The notes below the pieces were generated by a model. That model was not told where the DNA came from. It made no database searches and saw only the letters and a list, made by a program, of their open reading frames with translations. From Planctomycetota bacterium (GTDB lineage Bacteria > Planctomycetota > Planctomycetia > Pirellulales > PNKZ01): a stretch of DNA of 64,000 bases. The stretch spans positions 127,444 to 191,443 of the forward strand of contig JAFEBQ010000010.1 in assembly GCA_018242585.1 (NCBI GenBank), read 5' to 3'. The stretch's first letter is position 1, and every line of letters starts with the position of its first letter. Shown here one piece after another: positions 9,386 to 21,597 of the stretch. The position numbers were made by a program, and so were the translations under genes.

Positions 9386-10564
9386 CTAGCTCCCCGCCGC
9401 GGCGTCGTCGCCGAGCGTGCTATTCGAGAAGTTGGTCAAGTTGTCGCGCTCGCTGTCATCCAGCATCGTGGCGTTGTTTCCCTTGGTGGTGCTGATGACA
9501 TTGCCGCTGGGATAGGTCGGGATTCGCGGCTGGGTCAGCGTGGCGTTCGCCGTGGCGGGATCGCAATACACGCCGTCCAAGCCGGCGGAAATGATTTGAA
9601 ACGAGGTCGGATTCTGCCACTGAATCGGCGACGTGGGGGTGTTGGTGTCCACGTACGTGGCAAACGGCACGGCCGAGCCCCATTGATCGACCAGCGAACT
9701 GACCAGTTGCGTGCTGGTTGACCAGCCGCTTCCCGGCGTGGGATACGCCAGGTACGGCGGCGGCACGGAAAGCCCCCACTGCCCGATCGCGTACAGGTCG
9801 CAATCGAAATACACGTAAGGCGCCAATGTTTCGTTGGCGTCGTCGTAGTTGCCAACCGGCGGCACATACTCGTACCAGCCGTCCTGATCGGAGTCGCGCA
9901 AGCGGTCTTCGTTGAACTCAAAGCCGTACTGCTGCTCCGGCCACCAGCGCGTCTGCATGGGCAAATCGGGCAACGCGGCGGTCGGGAAATCCACCTGGAA
10001 TGGATTGATCATCTGGCGATAGAAGCCGAACAGCTTGCGATTTCCCAACGGCTGGGGAGTGCCGGTGGTGGACGAACCGACGGGCGTGGGAAAGCCCCCT
10101 AGCCAGAAGACCAGCGCCTCGGCCTGATCCATGTTGTTCAGGTCTAAATAGATCAGCGAGCCATTGGCCAACCGGACCTGATAATTCGTGTAAATGAAAT
10201 TCCGCATATAGATGTACGAGGAATAGATGCCGTTGTTGCGAGCTTCTTGCCAGCCAACGCGCATATGGTAAGTAAATCGATTTTGGCGGCCGTAGCGTTG
10301 GACACCATTCGGGTTGGTCGTGCCGCTCGTCGTCAGCGTCAGATCGCCCATGCAGGGCGGATACGATTGATGCAGTTCCTTGTAGCGATTCAGCGCGTTC
10401 TCCATCGCCTTCATTTCCGTCAACACGGCCCGCCGCTGGGCGGCGATCCGCCCCTTTTGCACGGCCACGAAGACCATGCCGGCCAGCAGCAACAAGATCG
10501 ACACCACGGCCAGCAACTCGATCAGCGTAAAGCCCGACCGACGTGGGTGCGCGCTCCGTGGCAT
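9386..10564 (-). CDS. Major pseudopilin, GspG-like
   Basis: The chosen ATG has a GGAG-type site 8-12 bases upstream and gives a short leader MPRSAHPRRSG|FTLIELLAVVSILLLLAGMVF, the textbook cleavage motif of type II major pseudopilins and type IV pilins. The helix is followed by QKGRIAAQRRAVLTEMKAMENALNRYKELHQSYPP, very like the GspG segment in which a long helix precedes the first strand. At about 392 residues it is far longer than the roughly 140 of standard GspG, with a Tyr/Asn/Gly-rich C-terminal portion (DSDQDGWYEY could bind calcium, as GspG does). It is directly downstream of gspF, the normal order gspE-gspF-gspG. Confidence 0.88.
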   Translation of the reverse strand: MPRSAHPRRSGFTLIELLAVVSILLLLAGMVFVAVQKGRIAAQRRAVLTEMKAMENALNRYKELHQSYPPCMGDLTLTTSGTTNPNGVQRYGRQNRFTYHMRVGWQEARNNGIYSSYIYMRNFIYTNYQVRLANGSLIYLDLNNMDQAEALVFWLGGFPTPVGSSTTGTPQPLGNRKLFGFYRQMINPFQVDFPTAALPDLPMQTRWWPEQQYGFEFNEDRLRDSDQDGWYEYVPPVGNYDDANETLAPYVYFDCDLYAIGQWGLSVPPPYLAYPTPGSGWSTSTQLVSSLVDQWGSAVPFATYVDTNTPTSPIQWQNPTSFQIISAGLDGVYCDPATANATLTQPRIPTYPSGNVISTTKGNNATMLDDSERDNLTNFSNSTLGDDAAAGS

Positions 10565-10669
10565 GACATTCTCTCCTTGGCGACCGCGCTCAACCGGCGA
10601 GGCGTGAAAAGATGACCATTTGCAAAGGCGGGGCGGACGCACCTGTGCGCCCGACCCGCGGGATTTGTC

Positions 10670-11998
10670 CTAGGACAGCTTGTTAATCAGTTCGATCAGC
10701 GGCAAGAACAGCGAGATCACGATAAAGCCGACCATCACACCCAACACCACGATCAACAGCGGTTCGAGCAAGCTGACCAGGCTTTCGGTCAACACCGAGA
10801 CTTCTTCGTCGTAGTTGTCGGCCACCTTGTAGAGCATGGTGTCCAACTCGCCGGTCTCTTCGCCGACGTCGACCATGTTGATGACCAGATCGTCCACGAT
10901 TGGCCAGCTCATCCGCATCAGATACAGCAACGTCCCGACCGGCCCGGCCACGAACATAGTCCAGAAAAAGCCCGCCATCAGGCTGAACTTGGGCTTCGAC
11001 GCCACGCGCATCGGCTTGGCGATCGTATCGCCTTCGCGAATGCCGTCGTGAATCTTCTGGAACATTGCCTCGAACGCGGCGTTGCCAGCCGTTTCGCGGG
11101 TGATGTTCAGGGCCTCGAGAATCGGCACGCCGCTGGACACCAGCGTGCCCAGCGTACGCGTCGAACGCGCCACGATGTTCTTCTCGACGATCTGCCCAAA
11201 GATGATCACCTTCAAGATGAACAAGTCCCAGCCCACGCGGCCAGGCTTGAACTTGCGCAGCAGCTTGACGAACAACCAGATGCCGATCGGAATGCCCGGG
11301 ATCAAGTACCAGTTGCTGACCATCCAGTTCGAGATGTTGATCAGTAGCTGGGTCGGCGCCGGCAACGTGGCCTTGAACTCGGCGAAGATCTTTTCGAACG
11401 CCGGCACGATCTTGATCATAATGAAGGTCAAAATGCCGACCGCCACCAGCACCACCACGATCGGGTAGATCATTGCCCCCTTGACCTTGCGCTTCAACGA
11501 TTGCGACTTTTCCTGGAACTCGGCCAGACGCCGCAAAATCACTTCCAGCGCGCCGCCGGCCTCGCCGGCCTTGATCATGTTGACGTACAGCCGGTCGAAC
11601 GCCTTGGGGCACTTGGACATCGCCTCGGACAAGGTCGAGCCCGACTCAATGTCGTCGCAAATGTCGATCAGGCTGTTCTTCAGCTTGCTGGGCTTCTGCT
11701 GTCCTTCCAGAATCTTCAACGAGCGCAAGATCGGCAGACCGGCGTCCTGCAGAATGGACAACTGCCGAGTAAAGGTCACCAACTGCTTGGAGCTGACCCC
11801 GCCGATGGTGAAGCTCTTCCCCTTCCCCCCCTTCTTGGCGGCGGCCCCCTGCTTGCGGGCCTTCTTGGCCGAGATCTTGGTGACGAACAAGCCGCGCTGC
11901 TTGATGACCTGTTGCGCTTCTTCTTCGTTCGCCGCGTCGATGGTGTCGACAATGTCCTTGCCCGCTTGGTCCATCGCCTCGTATTGAAAGGTGGGCAT
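10670..11998 (-). CDS. gspF: Type II secretion / type IV pilus inner-membrane platform protein GspF/PilC
   Basis: About 442 residues starting MPTFQYEAMDQAGKDI, the classic start of GspF, behind an AGGAG site. It has two copies of the T2SSF domain: the first at about 125-250 (QLVTFTRQLSILQDAGLPIL, then hydrophobic segment IVVVLVAVGILTFIMIKIVPAFE), the second at about 290-442 (STRTLGTLVSSGVPILEAL, VGEETGELDTML, and a C-terminal hydrophobic segment). GspF anchors the secretion ATPase in the inner membrane. A linker of roughly 35 residues with an additional hydrophobic stretch (FWTMFVAGPVGTLLYLMRM) is inserted in the second domain before VGEETGELD, where ordinary GspF proteins have only LFPP-type sequence. 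The gene follows gspE and precedes the pseudopilins. Confidence 0.95.
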   Translation of the reverse strand: MPTFQYEAMDQAGKDIVDTIDAANEEEAQQVIKQRGLFVTKISAKKARKQGAAAKKGGKGKSFTIGGVSSKQLVTFTRQLSILQDAGLPILRSLKILEGQQKPSKLKNSLIDICDDIESGSTLSEAMSKCPKAFDRLYVNMIKAGEAGGALEVILRRLAEFQEKSQSLKRKVKGAMIYPIVVVLVAVGILTFIMIKIVPAFEKIFAEFKATLPAPTQLLINISNWMVSNWYLIPGIPIGIWLFVKLLRKFKPGRVGWDLFILKVIIFGQIVEKNIVARSTRTLGTLVSSGVPILEALNITRETAGNAAFEAMFQKIHDGIREGDTIAKPMRVASKPKFSLMAGFFWTMFVAGPVGTLLYLMRMSWPIVDDLVINMVDVGEETGELDTMLYKVADNYDEEVSVLTESLVSLLEPLLIVVLGVMVGFIVISLFLPLIELINKLS

Positions 11999-12232
11999 CG
12001 CCTGGATCTCCTGCACTCTGCGAAACGAAATCTCGAAACGTGCGGAATACTTGCCTAAATTGCCCCACCGCGCTCGAATCAGGCCGCTGGCTCGGTGGGA
12101 ACCTAAACCTATGAATGAACCAGCCGCGAGAACCGCCGCCGGGAATTTCCGCCTATTCACTCGCCCTTATTTCTTCGCCGCGCGCCAGTCAAAGTCCAAC
12201 TTCCGACCATTCGGTACCGAAAACCGGTCGGG

Positions 12233-13939
<1,707 letters not shown>

Positions 13940-14072
13940 GGGGGGCTACTTGTCACGGGGCCACGGGGGATTTCAGTTGCGATTTCGTTAGCTTTGCGGG
14001 CGATATTCCGTTGTCGTCGATTCGTCCAGGATTTCACGGGCGATAGACGCTCGCCCGAGCAATGCGCGCTCG

Positions 14073-15176
<1,104 letters not shown>

Positions 15177-15509
15177 GAACTACTCGACTCCGCCGTATCT
15201 CGAACCAAGAAAAGAAACTCCCGCACGCACGCAACGTCGCCGGGGGCGCCACGAACGGCCTTTCAGCCCTCGCGAACCAACCACCCAACCCGAAACCTGA
15301 CGTTTCCTTCAACCCGAGTCGGAACCGACTCTCGACGCAACGATTATTCGCTTGGCGATTGCCGTCGGACAAAAATCACGGCGTTGGAACGCTGACTCTG
15401 CCAACTTGACGGACCATCGACGTAACCTTGTCACCCTCTGAACCTTGGCTCCGCCCCCGAGAAACACCGTCCGAACCGGGCCCAGACCGGCTTTGGCCTC
15501 GGCCCGCGA
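15177..15509. other. Gap between pilB and pilT
   Basis: 333 bases with no reading frame that looks coded. A GGAG lies about 11 bases before the pilT start. I find no convincing terminator; a weak CGGGCC/GGCCCG pair near 15477-15508 is the only symmetry after pilB. Confidence 0.5.
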
Positions 15510-17201
15510 CTAATCGTCCTCGCTCCGTTTGGCCACGCGGAAGACTTCCTCCAAGGTGGTCATACCGCGCATCGCCTTGGCGACCCCGTCCATGTACAGG
15601 CTGTTCATCCCCTGCGCGAGGGCGACCTTCCGCAACTCGATCGACGAGGCGTTCTTGAAGGCCAACTCCCGCACTCGGGGGGTCATCATCATCAACTCAT
15701 AGATCCCCTGCCGACCGCGCATGCCCGTCCGGTTGCAGTTGCCACAGCCCTTCCCCTTCATGAACGTCGCCTTGGCGGCCACCTCGGGCGAAATACCGGC
15801 CGCCTCAAGCACGGCGTCAGTCGGCCGATGGGGCTGCTTGCACTTGGGACAATTCAGCCGGACCAACCGCTGGGCCAGAATGGCGATGACCGTGCTGGCC
15901 ACCAAATACGATGGCACCCCCATGTCGACCAGGCGCGTAATAGCGCCGGGCGCATCGTTCGTATGCAACGTACTGAATACCAAGTGTCCCGTCAAAGAGG
16001 CTTGAATACCCATCTCCGCCGTCTCGCTATCTCGCATCTCGCCCACCAGAATGATATTCGGGGCCTGACGCAGCATCGCCCGGATGATACGGGCAAAATC
16101 GAGCCCAATACTGTGCTTTACCTCGACCTGGTTGATCCCCGGCAGGTAGTACTCGACCGGATCCTCGGCCGTGATGATCTTCCGATCCGGCCGGTTCAGC
16201 TCGTTCAAGGCGGCATACAGTGTCGTGGTCTTCCCCGACCCCGTCGGACCGGTCACCAAGATGATCCCGTTGGGACGCCGGACCAGACCGCTGAACTGGC
16301 GGAAATTCTCGTCGGCCATCCCTAGCTGGCGCAAGCCGATTTTGATGTTTCCCTTGTCCAGAATGCGCATCACGATCGACTGGCCGTGGTTGGTCGGCAG
16401 CACGCTGACACGCAGATCGAACTCCTTGTCCCCGACCGTTACCTTGATTCGGCCGTCCTGGGCCCGGCGGCGTTCGGCGATGTCGATCTTGGCCAGAATC
16501 TTAATGCGCGAGATCACCGGCCCCTGCAGCCGCTTGGGGACCGCGTCCCGCTCGACCATCACCCCGTCGATCCGGTAACGGACCCGCATCCGGTCCTCGA
16601 ACGGCTCGACGTGGATGTCCGAGGCCCGCATGTTCACAGCCTCGGTAATCATTAGCTGGACCAGCCGGATGATCGGGGCGCTCGACTCGTCCATCGAGTC
16701 GTCACCCTTGCCAGCCTTGGCCATGTCCTCCTCGGAGAACTCGGTGAACATGTCCTCGCCGCCGGCTTCGTCGCCGCCGTAGGACTTGGCAATGACCGAC
16801 TGCAGCGCGTCCTTGGCCGCCACGACCAGATCGATCCGCTTGTTCAAAACGAACCGCAGCTTGTCCTGCATATCGAGGTTCGACGGGTCGGACACGGCCA
16901 CGGTCATCCGGTCGCCGTCGGCCGCAATGCAGACAATCGTGTACTCCCGGGCCAGCGACTCGGGCATCAGCCGGATGATTTCGGCCGGGGTGCCCAACTC
17001 GCCCAGGTCGATGAACTTCATCCCGGCGTCCTGGGCCAGGGCCCGAGCGACATCCTCGGCCGCGCACAGGCTGAGCTTAATGATCGCGTCGGCTATCGGG
17101 ATATCCTGCGACCGCGAAGCCGCTTCGGCCTCGGCGATCTGCTTGGCGTCGAGCAGCTTCTTTTTGACCAAAATATCGGTGAAGTCACCGCGAGGAGGCA
17201 T
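15510..17201 (-). CDS. pilB: PilB/GspE-type pilus assembly ATPase
   Basis: About 563 residues from ATG at MPPRGDFTDILVKKKLL; a second ATG 12 bases upstream is possible. It has an N-terminal MSHN-like domain (about 1-150), an acidic linker (EDMFTEFSEEDMAKAGKGDD), then the ATPase core with Walker A GPTGSGKTTT near residue 316, Walker B NIILVGEMRD, His box STLHTNDAPG and zinc cysteines CPKC near 450 and CGNC. It assembles pilin fibres at the inner membrane. It heads the minus-strand pilus cluster and has a separate upstream region of 418 bases. It shares most catalytic motifs with the GspE downstream, so the two are paralogues; PilB versus GspE naming cannot be decided from the sequence alone. 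Confidence 0.9.
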   Translation of the reverse strand: MPPRGDFTDILVKKKLLDAKQIAEAEAASRSQDIPIADAIIKLSLCAAEDVARALAQDAGMKFIDLGELGTPAEIIRLMPESLAREYTIVCIAADGDRMTVAVSDPSNLDMQDKLRFVLNKRIDLVVAAKDALQSVIAKSYGGDEAGGEDMFTEFSEEDMAKAGKGDDSMDESSAPIIRLVQLMITEAVNMRASDIHVEPFEDRMRVRYRIDGVMVERDAVPKRLQGPVISRIKILAKIDIAERRRAQDGRIKVTVGDKEFDLRVSVLPTNHGQSIVMRILDKGNIKIGLRQLGMADENFRQFSGLVRRPNGIILVTGPTGSGKTTTLYAALNELNRPDRKIITAEDPVEYYLPGINQVEVKHSIGLDFARIIRAMLRQAPNIILVGEMRDSETAEMGIQASLTGHLVFSTLHTNDAPGAITRLVDMGVPSYLVASTVIAILAQRLVRLNCPKCKQPHRPTDAVLEAAGISPEVAAKATFMKGKGCGNCNRTGMRGRQGIYELMMMTPRVRELAFKNASSIELRKVALAQGMNSLYMDGVAKAMRGMTTLEEVFRVAKRSEDD

Positions 17202-17619
17202 GGCAAGTCTCATCTCAATACATCGGACCCAGGAACGATCTCGCGCGAAAGGGCGCTCGAACGAAGGGGCTGCCACGACCGGTCGAATGCGGCATCCAAA
17301 CTCCCCGCGCAGGTGGCTTCGTCGCTGGCACGATGAACCGGCGCGACGACGCACGAAAGACAAGGAGCGCAGGGCTTTCCCCCCCTCCAAAGACTAATGG
17401 GGCCAAAACCGAGTGTCAAACAATTGACCCGCGTTTTCCCGCGAGAAATGCCCGTGGATTGCGGCCTCGCACCCGCTACTGTCCACCTCGGGCTGACATT
17501 CGGCGCGACGCGCCCCCGAGCCAAGGCCAGCCCCGGTTTGAATCCCGCCCCACCGCCTGCGATGATCTACGCGCCCTTCCGTTCCTCACACCTGTCGCGC
17601 TCCAACGCCGAGTCGCCCC
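17202..17619. other. Divergent intergenic region between pilB and ggt
   Basis: 418 bases between two diverging genes, so promoters for both should lie here. A candidate for pilB is listed separately. I see no RNA gene or repeat. Confidence 0.5.
17391..17419 (-). promoter_or_regulatory. Candidate sigma-70-type promoter for the pilus cluster
   Basis: On the minus strand there is a perfect -35 TTGACA, a 17-base spacer and a weak -10 TAGTCT, about 190 bases before the pilB start. The -10 matches only three of six positions, so this is tentative. Confidence 0.3.
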
Positions 17620-19308
17620 ATGCTGATTCGTCTGCTGCTCTCGTTGGCCATCATATTCGCTTGCCCGACGATCGACCTCCTCGCCCAATCGACCGCGACC
17701 GGCTCGCACGGCATGGTCGCCTCGGTTCATCCGTTGGCCACCGACGCCGGGCTGGCGGTGCTCCGCTCGGGCGGCAACGCCGTCGACGCCGCGGTCGCCA
17801 CGGCACTCACGCTGGGGGTCGTCGATGGTCATAACTCGGGCATTGGCGGCGGCGGCTTGATGCTCGTTCGTCGAGCCGATGGCACCCTGGTGGCACTCGA
17901 CGGGCGCGAGAAGGCGCCGGCCGCCGCCACGCGCGACATGTTTCTACGCAACGGCGTCGCCGACCACGACGCCTCGCAGACCGGCCCGCTGGCCTCGGGC
18001 GTGCCGGGGGCGTTGCACCTTTACTATCGGGCGGTGCGCGACTATGGCCGCAAGAAACTGGCCGACTTGTTACAACCGGCGGCCGAGATCGCCGAGCGTG
18101 GCTTTCCAATCGACGAAAAGTACGCCGCCAAGCTGAAGGCCAACGCCAAGACATTGGCCCGGTTCCCGGCTTCGCGCGCCGTGCTGCTCAAGGCCGACGG
18201 CTCACCCCTGGCCACTGGGGACGAACTGCGCCAGCCCGACCTGGCCCGCACTTATCGGGCGATTGCCGCCGAGGGGATCGATTGGTTCTATCGCGGCGAG
18301 TTCGCGCGCGTGACCGGCGACTGGATGAGCGCTAACGGCGGCATCATGACGGCGGCCGATTTTGCCGACTACCGCTGCGAGCAGCGCGAGCCGCTGGTGA
18401 CGCGCTACCGGCAATACACCATCGTCGGCTTTCCGCCGCCGAGCGCTGGAGGGATTGTCGTCGCCCAGACCTTGCAGATGCTCGAACGCTTTGACCTGCG
18501 CGAGATTCATCGCCGCGACCCGGCGGAACACGCTCACCTGCTAGCCGAGGCGATGAAGCTCGCCTACGCCGATCGCGCGTACTGGCTGGGCGATCCGGCT
18601 TTCACGGGCGTACCGCGCCGGTTGGTCGATCGGGCCTATACCGACGCGCGCTCCCAGTTGATCGATCCCCAACGCGCCTCGTCCAACATCGAGCACGGCA
18701 CGCCGCCGAAGTTCGACGACGAACTGTTTGGACGCCACACCACGCACCTGACCGTGGTGGACGCCGAGGGGAATTGGGTGGCCCTGACGGCCACCGTGAA
18801 CACGGCGTTCGGCTCGAAGGTGATCATCCCCGGCACCGGCGTGATCATGAACAACCAGATGGACGATTTGTCGATTCAGCTTGGCACGCCCAACGCCTTT
18901 GGCCTATTCGGCGCCGAGGCCAATGCCGTCGCGCCGGGCAAGCGTCCGTTGTCATCGATGAGTCCCACCATCGTACTCCGCGATGGTCAGCCGGTCCTCA
19001 CGGTCGGCGCTGCGGGCGGACCCAAGATCAGTACGCAGGTGATCCTGGCGTTGACCAATCGGCTTGACTTGCAGATGTCGCTGGCCGAGGCACTGGCCGC
19101 GCCGCGACTCCATCACCAGTGGCGACCCGACGAGGTGTGGGTCGAGCAGGGCTATCCGGCCTCGCTTGCCGAGGCGCTGGCCAAGCGCGGCCACAAGATT
19201 CATCGCGCCGCGCCGACCGGCGCTAGCCAGGCGATCGAGCGTACGCCCGAGGGTGTGTTCATCGGCGTCAGCGACCCGCGCGTCCCCGGCAAAGCCGCCG
19301 GCTGGTAG
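17620..19308 (+). CDS. ggt: Gamma-glutamyltransferase (gamma-glutamyltranspeptidase)
   Basis: A 562-residue secreted N-terminal nucleophile hydrolase that cleaves the gamma-glutamyl bond of glutathione and related peptides in the periplasm. The signal peptide is about residues 1-22. The large-subunit region has GMVASVHPLATDAGLAVL and GGNAVDAAVATALTL. The autoprocessing site is T374 in RHTTHLTVVD (equivalent to the E. coli nucleophile Thr391), which begins the small subunit, and the oxyanion serines are S445-S446 in PLSSMSPTIV, followed by GGPKI. Length and motifs are normal for the family. It converges on the next gene with only four bases between stops. Confidence 0.95.
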   Translation: MLIRLLLSLAIIFACPTIDLLAQSTATGSHGMVASVHPLATDAGLAVLRSGGNAVDAAVATALTLGVVDGHNSGIGGGGLMLVRRADGTLVALDGREKAPAAATRDMFLRNGVADHDASQTGPLASGVPGALHLYYRAVRDYGRKKLADLLQPAAEIAERGFPIDEKYAAKLKANAKTLARFPASRAVLLKADGSPLATGDELRQPDLARTYRAIAAEGIDWFYRGEFARVTGDWMSANGGIMTAADFADYRCEQREPLVTRYRQYTIVGFPPPSAGGIVVAQTLQMLERFDLREIHRRDPAEHAHLLAEAMKLAYADRAYWLGDPAFTGVPRRLVDRAYTDARSQLIDPQRASSNIEHGTPPKFDDELFGRHTTHLTVVDAEGNWVALTATVNTAFGSKVIIPGTGVIMNNQMDDLSIQLGTPNAFGLFGAEANAVAPGKRPLSSMSPTIVLRDGQPVLTVGAAGGPKISTQVILALTNRLDLQMSLAEALAAPRLHHQWRPDEVWVEQGYPASLAEALAKRGHKIHRAAPTGASQAIERTPEGVFIGVSDPRVPGKAAGW

Positions 19309-19312
19309 CTGA

Positions 19313-20077
19313 TTAGCGGATGTGGCGTTCGCCCGGTTCGCGAGCGATGCGCAGCTGGCGTTGCGACTCCAGCCGTAATTGATCGGCCAGCTTGCGAACC
19401 GCTTCGGCCTGTTCAAAGGCCTGCTGATCCTCAAGCGCCTCGGCCGTGCGCTGTAACTGCCGCCCCGCGTCGCGCAAAGCCTCGGGCGAAACCGTGGCCG
19501 TTTGGCTGCTGGTCGTCTCGGTAGTCGGCGCGTGATTCGTTGCCGCCGGGTTGCTGGTCGATGCGATGGGCGACGGCTGGTCATTCGACGTGACGGTCGC
19601 GGTGGGCTGGCTGGCCTGGTTCACCTGGCTCAGACGATGCTCGCGCCGCAGGGCTTCGATCAGTTCGCGCGGCGGGACCGCCGAGGAACTGGCGCCGCTG
19701 GTCGGGTTCGAGTTGGTCGCGGCAAAGACGCTGTCCTTCAGCGGATCGATGCCGGCGGCCAGGATGGCCTGGGCGATCACGTCCGGCGCGTTGTCGTCAC
19801 CAAAGCCGGCCGGACTGGGAGCTTCGAGCTTGGGTTCGCTGGCTAGACTGACGCGCGTCGGCCCTTCGATGGTCCATTGCGTGGCCGGCACGGTCATGGC
19901 ATTCTGCTCGGCGTCGACTGACAAGCGGGCAGTAGCCATCACCACGGCTTCTGGCCTGGCCAGCGGCGCGGGACGAACCATGTGTTGTTGCAGCCAGCCC
20001 GCCACAATCGCCACCGAGACCAACACGCCCAGCCCCAACAACCCAGCCGTCGTTACCAGTCGTTGATGGATTGCCAC
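19313..20077 (-). CDS. Membrane-anchored protein of unknown function with C-terminal coiled coil
   Basis: A 254-residue product from a GTG start with GAGG about 7 bases upstream. Residues 8-28 (TAGLLGLGVLVSVAIVAGWL) form one transmembrane helix or uncleaved signal anchor. The middle is low-complexity Ser/Thr/Ala/Pro (about 110-195), and the last 60 residues (ALRDAGRQLQRTAEALEDQQ and onwards) look like a coiled coil rich in Gln, Glu and Arg. I do not recognise a family. Convergent with ggt; upstream lies a repeat-filled region. Confidence 0.7.
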   Translation of the reverse strand: MAIHQRLVTTAGLLGLGVLVSVAIVAGWLQQHMVRPAPLARPEAVVMATARLSVDAEQNAMTVPATQWTIEGPTRVSLASEPKLEAPSPAGFGDDNAPDVIAQAILAAGIDPLKDSVFAATNSNPTSGASSSAVPPRELIEALRREHRLSQVNQASQPTATVTSNDQPSPIASTSNPAATNHAPTTETTSSQTATVSPEALRDAGRQLQRTAEALEDQQAFEQAEAVRKLADQLRLESQRQLRIAREPGERHIR

Positions 20078-20471
20078 AAAAAGCCTCGTGCATGGAACCG
20101 CGATGCCTCAATCGGGCGGGATTATAGGAAGGGCCTGCGGACGCGGATATAGAAGTTGCTAGTTCCTAGTTGCTGGTTGTGTGTTAGTCGTTCGTTGTCG
20201 AAGAAGCCAGCAGCTAGCACTTACCAACGATTCAATTTCAGAGTGCGACTGACAACGGACCACGGACAACTGACAAACCGCTAGCAACTAGGAACCAGCA
20301 ACTAGCAACTTCTTCTTCCATTGACGCTCCCCGGCCAAATCAGCATAATCCGCCGCCCCTCAAGGTATTGCGCCGCCGCGCGCTAGATTAAACGCGCGAC
20401 CGGCGGCAATGCCCACCTGCCTGCTTTTCACTTCTCGTCCGTTCTCACATCGTTCCTTCGTGGCGTCGCGT
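20078..20471. other. Repeat-bearing divergent intergenic region
   Basis: 394 bases between the starts of two divergent genes. It contains the CAACTAG-type inverted repeat listed at 20152-20312; the rest holds nothing I can name. Confidence 0.6.
20152..20312. repeat. Inverted word-like repeat (CTAGCAACTAG family)
   Basis: The left arm reads GAAGTTGCTAGTTCCTAGTTGCTGGTT in pieces; the right arm near 20277-20312 is its imperfect reverse complement (CTAGCAACTAGGAACCAGCA then ACTAGCAACTTC). Between them at 20248-20276 is a second word family, GACAACGGACCACGGACAA, related to the element at 48575-48641. The same words recur near 21598-21720 and 55896-55926. Confidence 0.8.
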
Positions 20472-21596
20472 ATGCTCTGTCGGCATCGTGCCGTGTTCGC
20501 GCTCGCGTGGCTGCTGATCGCAGCCTGGGTATTGCCGCGCGCCGACGCTCAAGACGCTCGATCTCCCAGGGACAGCGTTCGACGGTCCCCATTGCCCGTG
20601 CCTTATGCCAGTCGCGAATCGATCGCGACGACGGCTGCTACGGATGCGTCGCAGCCTTCGAGCCGGATGAAGTTCAAATCGATTGCCGCCAGCGACCGCC
20701 CGGCGGTCGAAAAGTCGTCGCGCTCGAGCCTGGGCGACTATGCGACCACGACGGCCGCCAACGATTCCGTCCCCGACGCGCCGGCCGGCGCGCCCGGCGA
20801 GCCGAACTGGCTTGAACCGAAACTGCCGGCGCCGACTGAATCGATCTCCAAACCCGCGCCGCAGCCCCAGGTCTCGCTCGCGCCGCCACCGCAGACTGTT
20901 TATACCGAAGAGCCCGGCGCGATGGGCCAGGGGAGCAATCCTTTCCATCGGTTGTTCATCCGACTCGATGAGTTGGGCGTGTTTGGCCCGCCACCCCAGG
21001 GGCGCTATCGTCCGTGGGGGACGCCGCTGCAGCACACTAGTTGGCAATCGCGCAAATTCAGCTTTGCCTTCATGGGGGGCGAGTTCTTCCCCGGCAACCC
21101 GATGGGAAGCCGCATCACCGGCCAGCCTGGTTACATCGGCAGCTTCCGCTTCGGCTGGGACTTTGAGCATTACTGGGGGCTCGAGGTCCGACTAGGCACC
21201 GCCTCCACCGGCTTGCGTGACAGCGTGTCGACGAACCCGCCCAGCGATATGAAGATGTTCCTGGCCGATATGAACTTGATGTACTATCCGTGGGGCGACA
21301 CGCGCTGGCGTCCATACGCAACGGCCGGTCTTGGGTTGGCCACCGTGGCCTATGGCTCGGACGCCGCCAACGTGAACGCCACGGCTGGCGCGATGCCCTT
21401 TGGCTTTGGCGTCAAGTACCGGCACAATGAGCGCTGGATTCTGCGGGCCGAGTTCCTGGACCACTACACGTTTCAAAGCAGCTTCGGCGCCAATCAGATG
21501 AACAACCTGACGCTGACGGCCGGCATCGAGTACCGACTGGGCATCGCTTCACGCCGCAGCTACTGGCCCTGGAACCCCAGCCATGTGCCGTTCTAA
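20472..21596 (+). CDS. Outer-membrane beta-barrel protein (OmpA/porin-like)
   Basis: About 374 residues from the internal ATG, giving a good signal peptide (MLCRHRAVFALAWLLIAAWV then LPRADAQ). An ATG 63 bases earlier would add 21 residues with no functional sense. Residues about 25-170 are Pro/Ala/Ser-rich and probably disordered. Residues about 195-374 have alternating aromatic/hydrophobic strands (KFSFAFMGGEFFPGN, GYIGSFRFGWDFEHYWGLEVRLG, MNLMYYPWGDTRWRPYATAGLG, RWILRAEFLDHYTFQS, LTLTAGIEYRLG) typical of an eight-stranded outer-membrane barrel. No specific partner can be assigned. It ends at a bidirectional terminator shared with the next gene. Confidence 0.8.
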   Translation: MLCRHRAVFALAWLLIAAWVLPRADAQDARSPRDSVRRSPLPVPYASRESIATTAATDASQPSSRMKFKSIAASDRPAVEKSSRSSLGDYATTTAANDSVPDAPAGAPGEPNWLEPKLPAPTESISKPAPQPQVSLAPPPQTVYTEEPGAMGQGSNPFHRLFIRLDELGVFGPPPQGRYRPWGTPLQHTSWQSRKFSFAFMGGEFFPGNPMGSRITGQPGYIGSFRFGWDFEHYWGLEVRLGTASTGLRDSVSTNPPSDMKMFLADMNLMYYPWGDTRWRPYATAGLGLATVAYGSDAANVNATAGAMPFGFGVKYRHNERWILRAEFLDHYTFQSSFGANQMNNLTLTAGIEYRLGIASRRSYWPWNPSHVPF

Positions 21597-21597
21597 G

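Noticed and set aside
8231..9721. Plus-strand 496-residue open frame
   Set aside because: Lies opposite the GspJ- and GspG-like genes; no ribosome site or domain, and Arg/His-rich throughout.
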